A stretch of 64,000 nucleotides of DNA from assembly GCF_020832045.1 (NCBI RefSeq), contig NZ_JAFIFK010000088.1, positions 1-64,000 on the forward strand. Direction: 5' to 3'. Positions within the stretch are counted from its first letter, which is position 1; each line of letters opens with the position of its first letter. The DNA comes from Halomonas sp. GTDB taxonomy: Bacteria; Pseudomonadota; Gammaproteobacteria; Pseudomonadales; Halomonadaceae. Below the pieces are notes generated by a model that did no database searches, was not told the DNA's origin, and saw only the letters and a program-made list of their open reading frames with translations. Of this stretch, positions 31,566 to 40,474 are shown piece after piece. Both the position numbers and the translations under genes were made by a program.

Positions 31566-32795
31566 ATGCCAGCTATAAACTCCTTGAAAACGCTGACAGC
31601 GACTTCCGTGCTACTCGGACTGAGTGGCCTCGCCAGTGGCGTGGCGAGTGCCGATTATTCCGACGAGGTAGTGCGAATCGGTGTGCTCACCGATATGTCG
31701 GGGATCTACACTGACCTGTCCGGAGAAGCTGCCGTGACCGCCGTGCACATGGCCGTCGAGGATTTCGGCGGAGAAGTGAACGGCATCCCCATCGAAGTCA
31801 TCCACGGCGATCACCGCAACCGCGCCGATACCGGTGCCAGCCGGGCACGGGAGTGGTACGCCAATGAAGGAGTGGACATGATCAACGATCTGTCCAACTC
31901 TGGGGTCGCTCTCGCCGTGGCGGCAGTCGCCGATGAACAACAGCGCCACGCCATCGTCAATTCGGCATCCAATATCGGCCTGACCAACGACTATTGCTCG
32001 CCCTTCGTCACCCACTACACCTACGACGCCTATTCGCTGGCTCAAGGCACCGGCAAGTCGATCGTCGAAGATGGTGGCAACACCTGGTTCTTCCTCACCG
32101 TGGACTTCGCCTTCGGTATAGGGCTCGAGGAGCAGGTATCCGACGTGGTGCGCGAAGCCGGCGGCCAGGTCGTCGGCGCAGCCCGGCACCCGCTCGATAC
32201 CACCGACTTCTCCTCCTATGCGCTGCAGGCTCAAGCCTCCGGTGCCGACATCATCGGTATTGCTTCAACCGGTGCCGATGCCATCAACGCCATCAATGCG
32301 CTGGCGGAGTTCGGTGTCATCCCGGAGCAGCGCCCGGCCGCCCTGCTGCTGTGGTACGACGACATCGTCAGCCTGGGCCTCGAGACCGCCCAGGGCCTGC
32401 TGCTGACCAATGCCTTCTACTGGGACGCCAATGAGGAAACGCGCGAGTTTTCCCAGCGCTTCTACGAGCGTACCGGACGCATGCCCAACATGGCCCACGC
32501 CGGCAACTACTCCTCCACCATGCACTATCTGAATGCCGTAGAGGCCGCCGGCACCGACGACCCCACCGCAGTCTCCGACAAGATGCGTGAGCTGGAGATC
32601 AACGACTTCTTCGCTACCGGCGGCTATATCCGCCCCAATGGCCGCATGGTGCATGACCAGTACCTGTGGGAGGTGAAATCCCCCGATGAGTCGGAGTACG
32701 ACTACGACTTCCTGCGTCCGGTACACACCATCCCTGGCGAAGAGGCCTTCCAACCTCTGGAAGCCAGCTCCTGTCACCTGCTCGATAACGACTGA
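31566..32795 (+). CDS. ABC transporter substrate-binding protein (LivJ/LivK superfamily)
   Basis: A 409-residue periplasmic binding protein with a signal peptide (residues 1-29, cleaved near ASA). The mature part begins VRIGVLTDMSGIYTDLSG, typical of type I (Peripla_BP_6) receptors for amino acids, amides and small aromatic acids. A GGAG site (ACAGGAGAAAACT) precedes the ATG. It is the first gene of the livKHM-enzyme transcript, opposite the AraC gene. Its sequence is not close to classical leucine-binding protein, so a non-amino-acid ligand is likely. The downstream Tm-1-like and TIM-barrel genes suggest the ligand is also their substrate. Confidence 0.9.
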   Translation: MPAINSLKTLTATSVLLGLSGLASGVASADYSDEVVRIGVLTDMSGIYTDLSGEAAVTAVHMAVEDFGGEVNGIPIEVIHGDHRNRADTGASRAREWYANEGVDMINDLSNSGVALAVAAVADEQQRHAIVNSASNIGLTNDYCSPFVTHYTYDAYSLAQGTGKSIVEDGGNTWFFLTVDFAFGIGLEEQVSDVVREAGGQVVGAARHPLDTTDFSSYALQAQASGADIIGIASTGADAINAINALAEFGVIPEQRPAALLLWYDDIVSLGLETAQGLLLTNAFYWDANEETREFSQRFYERTGRMPNMAHAGNYSSTMHYLNAVEAAGTDDPTAVSDKMRELEINDFFATGGYIRPNGRMVHDQYLWEVKSPDESEYDYDFLRPVHTIPGEEAFQPLEASSCHLLDND

Positions 32796-32866
32796 AGTGC
32801 ATTGGTGTGCCCGGTGAGATGCCGGGCACTTCTACTCCTCACCGTTAGTCTAGCGAGCACTTGATC

Positions 32867-33754
32867 ATGGATATTTTTGGTATTCCCATTCAGGCCCTGC
32901 TGGGACAACTCATGCTGGGCATCGTCAATGGCTCCTTCTATGCGGTACTCAGCCTCGGCCTGGCGATAATCTTCGGCGTCCTCAAGATCGTCAATTTCGC
33001 CCATGGCGCCTTTTTCATGCTGGGTGCCTTCACCGCCTTTCTTCTGGCCCAGTACATGGGCGCCAGTTACTGGGTGACGCTTTTCATCGCTCCCCTGGCA
33101 GTCGCGCTGTTCGGCATGCTGTTCGAGTTCCTGTTCCTGCGCCGACTTTACGGGCTCGACCCGATCTACGGGCTGCTGCTGACTTTCAGCCTGGTGTTGG
33201 TGCTGGAGGGGGGGTTCCGAGTCGCTTTCGGCTCATCCGGCCAACCCTTCGCCACTCCCGAGCAGCTTCGGGGCACCATCAACCTCGGCTTCATGATCCT
33301 GCCCATTTATCGCGGTTTCGTGATCGCCGCGGCGTTGACACTGTGCCTAATCACTTGGTTCATCATCGAGCGTACCTCGCTTGGCGCCAGCCTGCGTGCT
33401 GCCACCGAGCGCTCGGAACTGACCCAGGCCTTCGGCATCAATGTGCCGCGCCTAATCACGCTGACCTATGGCGTGGGCGTAGGGCTTGCGGCCTTCGCCG
33501 GCGTGCTGGCCGCCCCCATATTTCACGTCAATCCCTCCATGGGCTCCAGCCTGGTCATCATCATCTTCGCCGTCGTGGTGATCGGTGGGCTGGGATCGAT
33601 CATGGGTGCCATCGTCACCGGTCTTGGGCTCGGTGTGGTGGAGGGCTTTACCCGAGTCTTCTACTCGGAGTTCTCATCGACCATCGTCTTTTTGGTCATG
33701 GTGCTGGTATTGCTGCTGCGCCCGGCGGGCCTCTTTGGCAGAGAGGAGGGCTGA
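32867..33754 (+). CDS. ABC transporter permease, LivH type
   Basis: A 295-residue inner-membrane permease with about eight helices. LSLGLAIIFGVLKIVNFAHGAFFMLGAF is the conserved N-terminal LivH region and VIGGLGSIMGAIVTGLGLG the ATPase-contact region. The ATG at 32867 is preferred to a TTG two codons earlier; neither has a strong ribosome-binding site. The gap to the LivM-type gene is two bases, so they are coupled. It forms the channel with LivM and is driven by the ATPases at 29131-30607. Confidence 0.92.
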   Translation: MDIFGIPIQALLGQLMLGIVNGSFYAVLSLGLAIIFGVLKIVNFAHGAFFMLGAFTAFLLAQYMGASYWVTLFIAPLAVALFGMLFEFLFLRRLYGLDPIYGLLLTFSLVLVLEGGFRVAFGSSGQPFATPEQLRGTINLGFMILPIYRGFVIAAALTLCLITWFIIERTSLGASLRAATERSELTQAFGINVPRLITLTYGVGVGLAAFAGVLAAPIFHVNPSMGSSLVIIIFAVVVIGGLGSIMGAIVTGLGLGVVEGFTRVFYSEFSSTIVFLVMVLVLLLRPAGLFGREEG

Positions 33755-33756
33755 AC

Positions 33757-34737
33757 ATGCGCACTCTTACCTTTGCTGCAACCGCCTTGATTCTGCTGGC
33801 ATTGCTGGTCGTTCCCTTCATACCGCAGCTCATTTACTCCATCTTCATCATGAAGACGCTATGCTTCGTGCTCTTTGCCTGCGCCTTCAATTTGTTGCTG
33901 GGGCACACCGGGATACTCTCCTTCGGCCACGCCGCCTTCTTCGGCACCGGTGCCTATGTCACCGGATTGCTGGTCAAGGATTACGGTATTCCCACCGATC
34001 TGGGCATTCTGGCCGGTGGCCTGGTGGCGGCAGCGCTAGGCACGATCATCGGTGCCCTGGCCATTCGTCGCAGCGGGATTTATCTGGCCATGATCACTCT
34101 GGCCCTATCGCAGCTGGTTTATTTCTTCTTTCTGCAAGCCCCTTTCACCGGTGCCGAAGACGGCCTGCAGCGGATCCCCCGCGGCACCTTTCTGGGGGTG
34201 ATCGATCTACGCAGCGACACGGCGCTCTACTACGTGGTGCTGGGTATCGTCTGTGCCGGCTTATGGCTGGTATGGCGTACCGTCAATTCACCGTTCGGCA
34301 ATGTACTGCGAGCCATTCGCGAGCACGAACCAAGAGCCATCTCGCTGGGCTACCCCGTGGCGCGCTACAAGGTTCTGGTATTTACCATCTCGGCCGGCCT
34401 CGCCGGTATCGCCGGCTCGCTCAAGGCGATCGTCTTCCAACTGGCGGCACTCTACGACGTGCACTGGCACACCTCGGGCGACGTGATTCTGATGACCCTG
34501 CTGGGCGGCATGAATACGGTTTTCGGCCCCGCGGTAGGCGCCGCCCTCGTTTCTGCACTCAACCACTACATGGACCCCTTTGGCGCCTGGGTGACGGTGA
34601 TCACCGGGCTGGTCTTCATGACCTGCGTACTGACCTTCCGCCAAGGCGTAGTCGGCCAGCTTGGCCAATGGTTCCGCTCACGCCGCACCACAATGCCCTC
34701 AGCCAATAGCCAGCGCTCGCATGCTCATCAGCAATGA
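33757..34737 (+). CDS. ABC transporter permease, LivM type
   Basis: A 326-residue inner-membrane permease with about nine helices. The start follows a strong GAGAGGAGG site that lies within the end of the LivH gene. [20 protein letters not shown] is the LivM hallmark, and [18 protein letters not shown] the cytoplasmic coupling loop. It pairs with the LivH-type protein. The TIM-barrel gene begins 16 bp downstream, tying the transporter to a soluble enzyme in one transcript. Confidence 0.92.
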   Translation: MRTLTFAATALILLALLVVPFIPQLIYSIFIMKTLCFVLFACAFNLLLGHTGILSFGHAAFFGTGAYVTGLLVKDYGIPTDLGILAGGLVAAALGTIIGALAIRRSGIYLAMITLALSQLVYFFFLQAPFTGAEDGLQRIPRGTFLGVIDLRSDTALYYVVLGIVCAGLWLVWRTVNSPFGNVLRAIREHEPRAISLGYPVARYKVLVFTISAGLAGIAGSLKAIVFQLAALYDVHWHTSGDVILMTLLGGMNTVFGPAVGAALVSALNHYMDPFGAWVTVITGLVFMTCVLTFRQGVVGQLGQWFRSRRTTMPSANSQRSHAHQQ

Positions 34738-34753
34738 CAAGGAGAAATATGCC

Positions 34754-35581
34754 ATGCCCCCCTTCGACCGCAAGACACTCGTGGCCCGCTTTCAAGACAT
34801 GGTCGCTCGCGGCCAGCCGATCATCGGCGGCGGCGCCGGTACCGGCATTTCGGCCAAGTGCGAGGAAGCCGGCGGCATCGACCTGATCGTGATCTACAAC
34901 TCGGGGCGCTACCGCATGGCCGGCCGCGCCTCTTCCGCCGGCCTGCTGGCCTACGGCAACGCCAACCAGATCGTGCAGGAAATGGCCCTGGAGGTGCTGC
35001 CCGTGGTCAAGCGCACCCCGGTACTCGCCGGGGTCAACGGCACGGACCCCTTCGTGATCATGCCAAAGCTGCTGCGGGAGCTAAAGGAGCTGGGCTTTTC
35101 GGGCGTGCAGAACTTCCCCACCGTGGGACTGATCGACGGCACCTTCCGCATCAGCCTGGAGGAGACCGGCATCACCTACGGTAGTGAAGTGGACATGATT
35201 CGCCTGGCCCATGAGATGGACATGCTCACTACACCCTATGTGTTTTCGGCCGACGAGGCCGTTGCCATGGCAGAGGCGGGTGCCGATATCATCGTGGCCC
35301 ACATGGGCGTCACCGTGGGCGGCACCATCGGCGCCGAATCGGCCAAGAGCCTCGACGAGTCGGTACGTTTGATCGACGAATGGGCCGAGGCGGCCCGTCG
35401 CGTACGCCGGGACGTCATCATTCTCTGTCACGGCGGCCCCATCGCCACGCCCGATGACGCGGCGTATGTCATGAAAGCGAGCGAGCACTGCAACGGCTTC
35501 TACGGCGCCAGCAGCATGGAGCGCCTGCCCACGGAGATCGCGCTCACCGAACAGATCCGCCGGTTCAAGGCCATTGCATGA
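34754..35581 (+). CDS. TIM-barrel 'phosphoenolpyruvate hydrolase-like' protein
   Basis: A 275-residue TIM-barrel protein of the PF09370 type, named PEP hydrolase-like. Conserved features are [20 protein letters not shown] near the N-terminus, [22 protein letters not shown], the phosphate-like loop [12 protein letters not shown], and the final [12 protein letters not shown]. The start follows GGAGAAAT. In plants the same barrel is the C-terminal half of the Tm-1 protein, whose N-terminal half matches the gene at 36190, so the two bacterial products probably work together. The reaction is not established; hydrolysis or C-C bond cleavage of a small acid is a reasonable guess. It is co-transcribed with an ABC importer. 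Confidence 0.82.
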   Translation: MPPFDRKTLVARFQDMVARGQPIIGGGAGTGISAKCEEAGGIDLIVIYNSGRYRMAGRASSAGLLAYGNANQIVQEMALEVLPVVKRTPVLAGVNGTDPFVIMPKLLRELKELGFSGVQNFPTVGLIDGTFRISLEETGITYGSEVDMIRLAHEMDMLTTPYVFSADEAVAMAEAGADIIVAHMGVTVGGTIGAESAKSLDESVRLIDEWAEAARRVRRDVIILCHGGPIATPDDAAYVMKASEHCNGFYGASSMERLPTEIALTEQIRRFKAIA

Positions 35582-35690
35582 GCCAGCTGGGGCTATTCCC
35601 ATTGCTGTAGCAAGAGACGCTGGCGGCAGGCCCGAGCGGTGCTGCCATCTGCAATAGTCTTGAAGGTCTAGCCATAACAAGGAGCACACC

Positions 35691-36131
35691 ATGACCCGCG
35701 TCTATGTAAGTGCCGTAATGCCGATCACTCTTGAGCAGGCCTGGAGCGTGCTGCGCGACTTCAACGGGCTGCCCGACTACCACCCGTTCTTCGCCAAAAG
35801 CTATATCGAGGAGGGCAAGCCCGCCGACCAAATTGGCTGCGTACGCCATTTCCACGACCACGATGGGAATCACATCCGCGAGGAGTTGCTCACGCTTTCG
35901 GACCGTGAGCACCGCTGCTGCTACCGCATTCTCGAGGCTCCCGCTCTGCCGGTGCAGGGCTACGTGGCGGAGATGTGCCTGAAGCCGATCACCACCAGTG
36001 GCCACTGTTTCGGCGAGTGGTGGGCGGAATTCGAGGTGGCCGAGGCCGACCGAGAGGACGTCGTGCAGCGGGTCTCGGACACCTTCCGGCTCGCCTTCGA
36101 AGGCGCTGCCGAGCGCTTTGCCAGCAGCTGA
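35691..36131 (+). CDS. SRPBCC (START-like) family protein
   Basis: A 146-residue protein with the START/Bet v1-like fold pattern: an opening [24 protein letters not shown] helix, a beta-sheet with [30 protein letters not shown], and a long C-terminal helix. Members bind hydrophobic ligands or act as cyclases or hydrolases. It lies between the TIM-barrel and Tm-1-like genes on the same strand, so it probably handles the same small molecule. A GGAG site (AAGGAGCACACC) precedes the ATG. No catalytic residues can be named with confidence. Confidence 0.8.
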   Translation: MTRVYVSAVMPITLEQAWSVLRDFNGLPDYHPFFAKSYIEEGKPADQIGCVRHFHDHDGNHIREELLTLSDREHRCCYRILEAPALPVQGYVAEMCLKPITTSGHCFGEWWAEFEVAEADREDVVQRVSDTFRLAFEGAAERFASS

Positions 36132-36189
36132 AACCGCACCGACCCAACAACAACGAGGCCGGCGCAACGAACGCTGGCCGGGAGGCACC

Positions 36190-37404
36190 ATGGGACAGAA
36201 AGCCTTCGTCATCGGCACCTGTGATACCAAGGCCGAGGAGTTGCGCTACCTTCGTGAGCTGTTGCAGGCCGCAGGGGTCGAAGCGTTGATCGTCGATGTC
36301 GGTACCAGCGGCGATCCTGCACCCGACGCAGACATTCCCGCCAGCCAGGTGGCTGCCTGCCACCCCAAGGGCTCGCAGGGGGTATTCGTCGACGACCGGG
36401 GCCGTGCCGTGGCGCAAATGGCCGAAGCATTGCGCCGGCTGCTGGCGCAACGCGACGATGTAGGCGGTATCATCGGTATCGGTGGCTCCGGCGGCACGGC
36501 ACTGATCACCCCGGCCATGCGCGACCTGGACATCGGCGTGCCCAAGGTCATGGTCTCGACGATAGCCTCGGGCAACGTGGCGCCTTATGTCGGGCCCAGC
36601 GATATCGCCATGATCTATTCCGTGACCGATGTGGCGGGGCTCAATCGAATCTCGCGGCAGGTACTGGGCAATGCGGCCCATGCCCTCTCCGGCATGTTGA
36701 AGGGGCGGATTCCCGAGGCCGCCGAAGACAAACCGGCCATCGGCTTGAGCATGTTCGGCGTAACCACACCGTGCGTAAACAGGATCACCGAGGCACTATC
36801 GCCGGAGTACGACTGCCTGGTCTTCCATGCCACCGGCACGGGTGGGCGTTCGATGGAAAAGCTGGCAGCCGGCGGCAAGCTGAAGGGACTGCTGGACATC
36901 ACCACCACAGAGATCTGCGACCTGCTGATGGACGGCATCTTCAGCGCCGGTGAAACACGCCTGGACGTACTGGAGCAGACCGACCTGCCTTACGTCGGCT
37001 CCTGCGGCGCTCTCGACATGGTCAATTTTGCCGGGCCGGCAACGCTTCCCGAGCGTTACAGACAGAGGCTTGTCTATGAACACAATCCTCAAATCACTCT
37101 GATGCGCACCACTGCCGAAGAAAACGCGAGAATGGGTCGCTGGATCGGGGAGAAGCTGAACCGCTGCCGCGGACCGTTGCGCTTCCTGTTGCCTGAAGGG
37201 GGTGTCTCGGCGCTCGATGCCCCTGAACAACCCTTCCACGATCCCGAGGCAAACGCTGCGCTGTTCGCGGCCCTGGAGGCCACGGTACGCCAGACTCACG
37301 AGCGTCGGCTGATCCGCTGCCCCTGGCATATCAACGACCCTGAGTTCGCCGCGGCGGCCGTCGAAGAATTTCAAGATCTCATGGGCAAGCGCCCGCTGAA
37401 GTAA
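36190..37404 (+). CDS. Tm-1-like ATP-binding domain protein (UPF0261)
   Basis: A 404-residue protein of the UPF0261/Tm-1 N-terminal family. It opens with [20 protein letters not shown], then has [40 protein letters not shown] and [13 protein letters not shown], the glycine-rich segments conserved in this family; in tomato Tm-1 this domain binds ATP. The ATG follows GGAGG. The bacterial reaction is unknown. It is the last gene of the livKHM/TIM-barrel/SRPBCC group. That the plant homologue carries this domain fused to the TIM barrel encoded at 34754 strongly suggests a two-protein system here, perhaps activating an imported acid with ATP. Confidence 0.88.
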   Translation: MGQKAFVIGTCDTKAEELRYLRELLQAAGVEALIVDVGTSGDPAPDADIPASQVAACHPKGSQGVFVDDRGRAVAQMAEALRRLLAQRDDVGGIIGIGGSGGTALITPAMRDLDIGVPKVMVSTIASGNVAPYVGPSDIAMIYSVTDVAGLNRISRQVLGNAAHALSGMLKGRIPEAAEDKPAIGLSMFGVTTPCVNRITEALSPEYDCLVFHATGTGGRSMEKLAAGGKLKGLLDITTTEICDLLMDGIFSAGETRLDVLEQTDLPYVGSCGALDMVNFAGPATLPERYRQRLVYEHNPQITLMRTTAEENARMGRWIGEKLNRCRGPLRFLLPEGGVSALDAPEQPFHDPEANAALFAALEATVRQTHERRLIRCPWHINDPEFAAAAVEEFQDLMGKRPLK

Positions 37405-37423
37405 GTCTGCGGACGAACCGCAG

Positions 37424-37873
37424 TCAACGCGCCGGCAAGCCCTCCTCGCGTGCGAACCAGCTCTCAAGGATCAATACCGCGGCAATACCGTCGACGCCGT
37501 CGTCGCGGTAGCTCTTGTGGGGATTTCGCAGTTGCCCGGACTCCCGTGCGATGGCCTTGGCCTCTCGGGTAGAGCCACGTTCGTCGACCATCTCGCAGGG
37601 CTTGCCGTAGCGACCATAGAGGCGCTTGCCGAACTTGCGCGCCCGCAGGCTCATCGGCGATTCACTGCCGTCCATGTTGAGCGGCAAGCCCACCACGAAC
37701 AGGTCCGGCTGCCACTCCTCGACCAGCCGCGTGACGACGTTCCAGTCGGGAATGCCGTCGCGGGCCGGCAGCGGCTCGAGCTGACGGGCGCTGGCAAGCA
37801 TCTCGTTGCCCACCGCCACGCCGATACGGCGAGTGCCGAAATCGAAGGCCAGAATCAGGCGCTGGCCGGACAT
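37424..37873 (-). CDS. ruvX: RuvX/YqgF, putative Holliday-junction resolvase / pre-16S rRNA nuclease
   Basis: A 149-residue RNase H-fold protein. The first acidic residue lies in ILAFDFGTRRIGVAVGN, followed by LFVVGLPLNMDGSESP and VDERGSTREA, then the last Asp in YRDDGVDGIAA. E. coli YqgF processes the 5' end of 16S rRNA, and the family is also annotated as a resolvase. The start overlaps the algH stop by one base (TGATG), so the two are coupled. It is the last of gshB-tonB-algH-ruvX, an order shared with Pseudomonas. Confidence 0.93.
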   Translation of the reverse strand: MSGQRLILAFDFGTRRIGVAVGNEMLASARQLEPLPARDGIPDWNVVTRLVEEWQPDLFVVGLPLNMDGSESPMSLRARKFGKRLYGRYGKPCEMVDERGSTREAKAIARESGQLRNPHKSYRDDGVDGIAAVLILESWFAREEGLPAR

Positions 37874-38445
37874 CAGGAGTGGCCCGCTTCCCGCGTCATC
37901 AGGTTGAGGTCGACTCCCAGGATGCCCGCGGCGGCACTAAGGCGCTGTTCCGCCGGTACCTTGAACAGAATGTCGGCTTGCGCCTCGACGGTGAGCCAGG
38001 CGTTGTCCTTCAGCTCCTGCTCGAGCTGGCCTGCCTCCCAGCCGGCACAGCCAAGGCACACCAGGAACTCCTCGGGGCCACGGCCGGCGGCCAGCGCCAG
38101 CAGGATGTCCATGGAGGTGGTCAGGGCCAGATCGTCGTTAACCTGAATGCTGGAATCCCAGGCCGCGCTGGAGCCGCGGTGCAGGATGAAGCCGCGATCC
38201 TTGTGGGTGGGGCCGCCGTAATAGACCGGCGCACTGCGGTGCGGGCTCTCCTCGCCGTCCAGCTCGAGCTGCTCGAACAGCGCGTCCAGCGTGATCTCCA
38301 GCGGGCGGTTGACGATCACGCCCATGGTGCCGTTCTCATCGTGATCACAGAGATAGCTGAGACTGCCAGCGAAGTTGGGATCTTCCAAGTGCGGCATCGC
38401 CAGCAGAAAATGATCTCTCAAGCCTAGATTTTGCACGGATTGCAT
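37873..38445 (-). CDS. algH: YqgE/AlgH family protein
   Basis: A 190-residue YqgE/AlgH protein with NLGLRDHFLLAMPHLEDPNFAGSLSYLCDH at the N-terminus and GFILHRG and GYAGW-like CLGCAGWEAGQLE later. The family's biochemical role is unclear; in Pseudomonas aeruginosa AlgH was linked to alginate control. It lies directly upstream of ruvX with a 1-bp overlap, as in most gammaproteobacteria. Cytoplasmic, with no membrane segment. Confidence 0.92.
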   Translation of the reverse strand: MQSVQNLGLRDHFLLAMPHLEDPNFAGSLSYLCDHDENGTMGVIVNRPLEITLDALFEQLELDGEESPHRSAPVYYGGPTHKDRGFILHRGSSAAWDSSIQVNDDLALTTSMDILLALAAGRGPEEFLVCLGCAGWEAGQLEQELKDNAWLTVEAQADILFKVPAEQRLSAAAGILGVDLNLMTREAGHS

Positions 38446-38472
38446 GAGACTCCTGGGCGGTGGGCAGTGGCC

Positions 38473-39327
38473 CTAACGCACGCCGCCGAAATGATTGCCT
38501 TGCCCGAACCGCCAGACCCGAGTGATGGAGAGGCTATCCAGGTCCGCCATAGCGCTGTCGAAGGGCCGATAGGGCCCGGCACCGTGTACGGTATCCAGCG
38601 CCGCCTGATCGAGTTCGGTATGTCCTGAAGATTGTACCACCTCCGCTTGGCGAAGCTGACCATCGCGTCCAATCACCACGCGAATACGCAATTGGCCGTC
38701 GAGATGGCCCGCAGCGGGGTGAACCCGGTTGCCGTAATCCTCGACGCGGCGGGTCCAGTCGTCGACATAGCGTGCCTCGGCGGAACGCTGGGCCGCCGCG
38801 CGTGGCGGCTCATCGGCCTGACCCGTGAAGCTCTGATCGGTTCCTTGCTGGCGAACGCTGGTGGCGCTTTCAGCCAGCAGGTCGCGCCCCGACGCCGTGG
38901 GTGTAGGTACCGCCATGGACGGGGCTGGAGGTGACTCCGCGAGCGGGAGCGCGCGCTCATGGGGCTCACGCTCAGAAGCGGGCTGATCGGTCGGGGCGGC
39001 TGGCTCCACGCCACTCTCCTGCGCCGGCAGCAGCACATCATCGAGATCAGCCGCTCGCTGCTCGGCGGGCGACTCGACGGTCTGATCGCCGGCGGCCAGC
39101 TGATCCGCTTCGGCAATGGCCTGCGCCTCGACGGGCCCCTCGGCCGCGTGCGTGACAAGCACCACATCCAGGCTCGAACGCTCCTGCGGTGCCGGAGCCA
39201 ACTGCCAGCCCGCCACCAGGCCGAGCAGCGCCAGATGCAAAAACAGCGCGGCCGACAGCGCCAGCCAGCGGCGGTAGGGCCGCGTGACCGGAGCGTAGTG
39301 AATCGGATCGCTGATCGCGGCCACCAT
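38473..39327 (-). CDS. tonB: TonB family energy transducer
   Basis: A 284-residue TonB-like protein: a short cytoplasmic N-terminus, one membrane helix (about 20-43), a long Glu/Pro/Ala-rich periplasmic linker, and a C-terminal TonB domain (about 190-284) with GQLRIRVVIGRDGQLRQAEVV and AALDTVHGAGPYRPF. It should pass the proton-motive force from ExbB/ExbD to outer-membrane receptors, but no exbBD or receptor gene is nearby. Its place between gshB and algH matches Pseudomonas, where a TonB-like gene sits at the same spot. Confidence 0.88.
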   Translation of the reverse strand: MVAAISDPIHYAPVTRPYRRWLALSAALFLHLALLGLVAGWQLAPAPQERSSLDVVLVTHAAEGPVEAQAIAEADQLAAGDQTVESPAEQRAADLDDVLLPAQESGVEPAAPTDQPASEREPHERALPLAESPPAPSMAVPTPTASGRDLLAESATSVRQQGTDQSFTGQADEPPRAAAQRSAEARYVDDWTRRVEDYGNRVHPAAGHLDGQLRIRVVIGRDGQLRQAEVVQSSGHTELDQAALDTVHGAGPYRPFDSAMADLDSLSITRVWRFGQGNHFGGVR

Positions 39328-39336
39328 GCATGTTGC

Positions 39337-40314
39337 CTAGACGCGCTGGGCCAAGCGCCGTTCGATGGCATCCATCAGCAGTCCGGCGATATCGGTACCG
39401 CGCTGGTCGTCAATCTCACGCACGCAGGTGGGGCTCGTCACGTTGATCTCGGTGATGTAGTCGCCGATCACGTCGAGCCCGACGAACATCAGCCCCTTTT
39501 CGCGGATCATCGACTGTACCTGCTCGATCAGCCAATAGTCGCGGGCCGTCAGCTCACGGCTGATACCGGTGCCGCCGGCAGCCAGGTTGCCGCGGGTTTC
39601 ACCGGCCATGGGCACCCGGGCCAGGCCGAAGGGCACCGGCTCGCCGTCCACCAGCAGGATGCGCGTGTCGCCGTCCTTGATCTCGGGAATGTAGCGCTGG
39701 GCCATGATCTGACGCTGGCCGCGCTCGGTGAGCATCTCGATGATGGCGCCCAGGTTGCGGCCCTCGGGCTGCACGTGAAAGATGCCCGTGCCGCCCATGC
39801 CGTCCAGCGGCTTGAAGATCACATCGCGGTGCTCGGCATGGAAATCGCGCAGCACCGCCTCGCTGCTCGACACCACGGTGGGGGTGCAGCACTGCGGAAA
39901 CTGCTGGGCGAACAGCTTTTCATTGCACTCCAGCAGCGCCCGGGTGGGATTGACCACCAGTACGCCCTCGCGCTCGGCAAACCCCAGCAAGTGCACGGCA
40001 TTGAGGAAATGCGCATCGACAGGAGGATCCTTGCGCATCAGGATCACGTCGAGCTCGGCCAGCGGGCGCGCTTCCGGCGCGCCAAGAGCGTACCAGTCAT
40101 CGGGGTTGCGAAAGGCGGTGAGATCGCGCATGCGGGCGTGGGAGCGGCCATCGCGCAGGTAGAGATCCGCCTGCTCCATGTAGTGAAGGGACCAGCCGCG
40201 ATGCTGGGCAGCCCACAGCATGGCCAGGGTGGTGTCCTTCTTGTAGGTGAGATGGGCGATGGAATCCATCACCACGCCCACCCGCAGGGGTCGTTCGCTC
40301 GTCTGTTGGCTCAT
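39337..40314 (-). CDS. gshB: glutathione synthetase
   Basis: A 325-residue ATP-grasp enzyme that joins gamma-glutamylcysteine and glycine. GVVMDSIAHLTYKKDTTLAML is the usual N-terminus, KPLDGMGGTGIFHV the ATP loop, and VGLDVIGDYITEINVTSPTCVREI the metal- and product-binding end. The ATG at 40314 gives the standard length (the E. coli enzyme is about 316 residues); an 8-residue extension is possible. It begins a minus-strand operon gshB-tonB-algH-ruvX. Glutathione is also the cofactor of MaiA in the aromatic operon. Confidence 0.96.
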   Translation of the reverse strand: MSQQTSERPLRVGVVMDSIAHLTYKKDTTLAMLWAAQHRGWSLHYMEQADLYLRDGRSHARMRDLTAFRNPDDWYALGAPEARPLAELDVILMRKDPPVDAHFLNAVHLLGFAEREGVLVVNPTRALLECNEKLFAQQFPQCCTPTVVSSSEAVLRDFHAEHRDVIFKPLDGMGGTGIFHVQPEGRNLGAIIEMLTERGQRQIMAQRYIPEIKDGDTRILLVDGEPVPFGLARVPMAGETRGNLAAGGTGISRELTARDYWLIEQVQSMIREKGLMFVGLDVIGDYITEINVTSPTCVREIDDQRGTDIAGLLMDAIERRLAQRV

Positions 40315-40387
40315 TCGGCACCGTTTCCAGAGTGGCACGGGAAATGAGCGCAGTATGACGCAGGGCGCGAAGCAACACCAAGGCGGC

Positions 40388-40417
40388 TTGACAGCGGCAA
40401 GCGAACGCCTCTATTTT
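40388..40417 (+). promoter_or_regulatory. sigma-70 promoter of the VOC gene
   Basis: TTGACA (40388-40393) and TATTTT (40412-40417) with an 18-bp spacer. The -10 overlaps the left end of the palindromic operator. It serves the VOC gene at 40475. Confidence 0.65.
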
Positions 40418-40437
40418 TAGTTTCAAATGAAACTAAA
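40416..40437 (+). promoter_or_regulatory. operator, copy 3: perfect 10-bp inverted repeat (VOC gene)
   Basis: TTTAGTTTCA and TGAAACTAAA are separated by AA. The core TAGTTTCAAATGAAACTA (40418-40435) matches the copy at 22494 at 16 of 18 positions and the one at 8893 at 15 of 18. It covers the -10 edge and likely start point, so a bound protein should repress. This is the most symmetric of the three copies. Confidence 0.65.
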
Positions 40438-40474
40438 TGTTCGCCCCCACCGCTCCTTCACCGTGAGAACCGTC

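Noticed and set aside
40427-40474. Upstream in-frame ATG for the VOC protein
   Set aside because: It lies inside the palindromic operator, overlaps the promoter start region and has no ribosome-binding site; the VOC fold begins right after the ATG at 40475.
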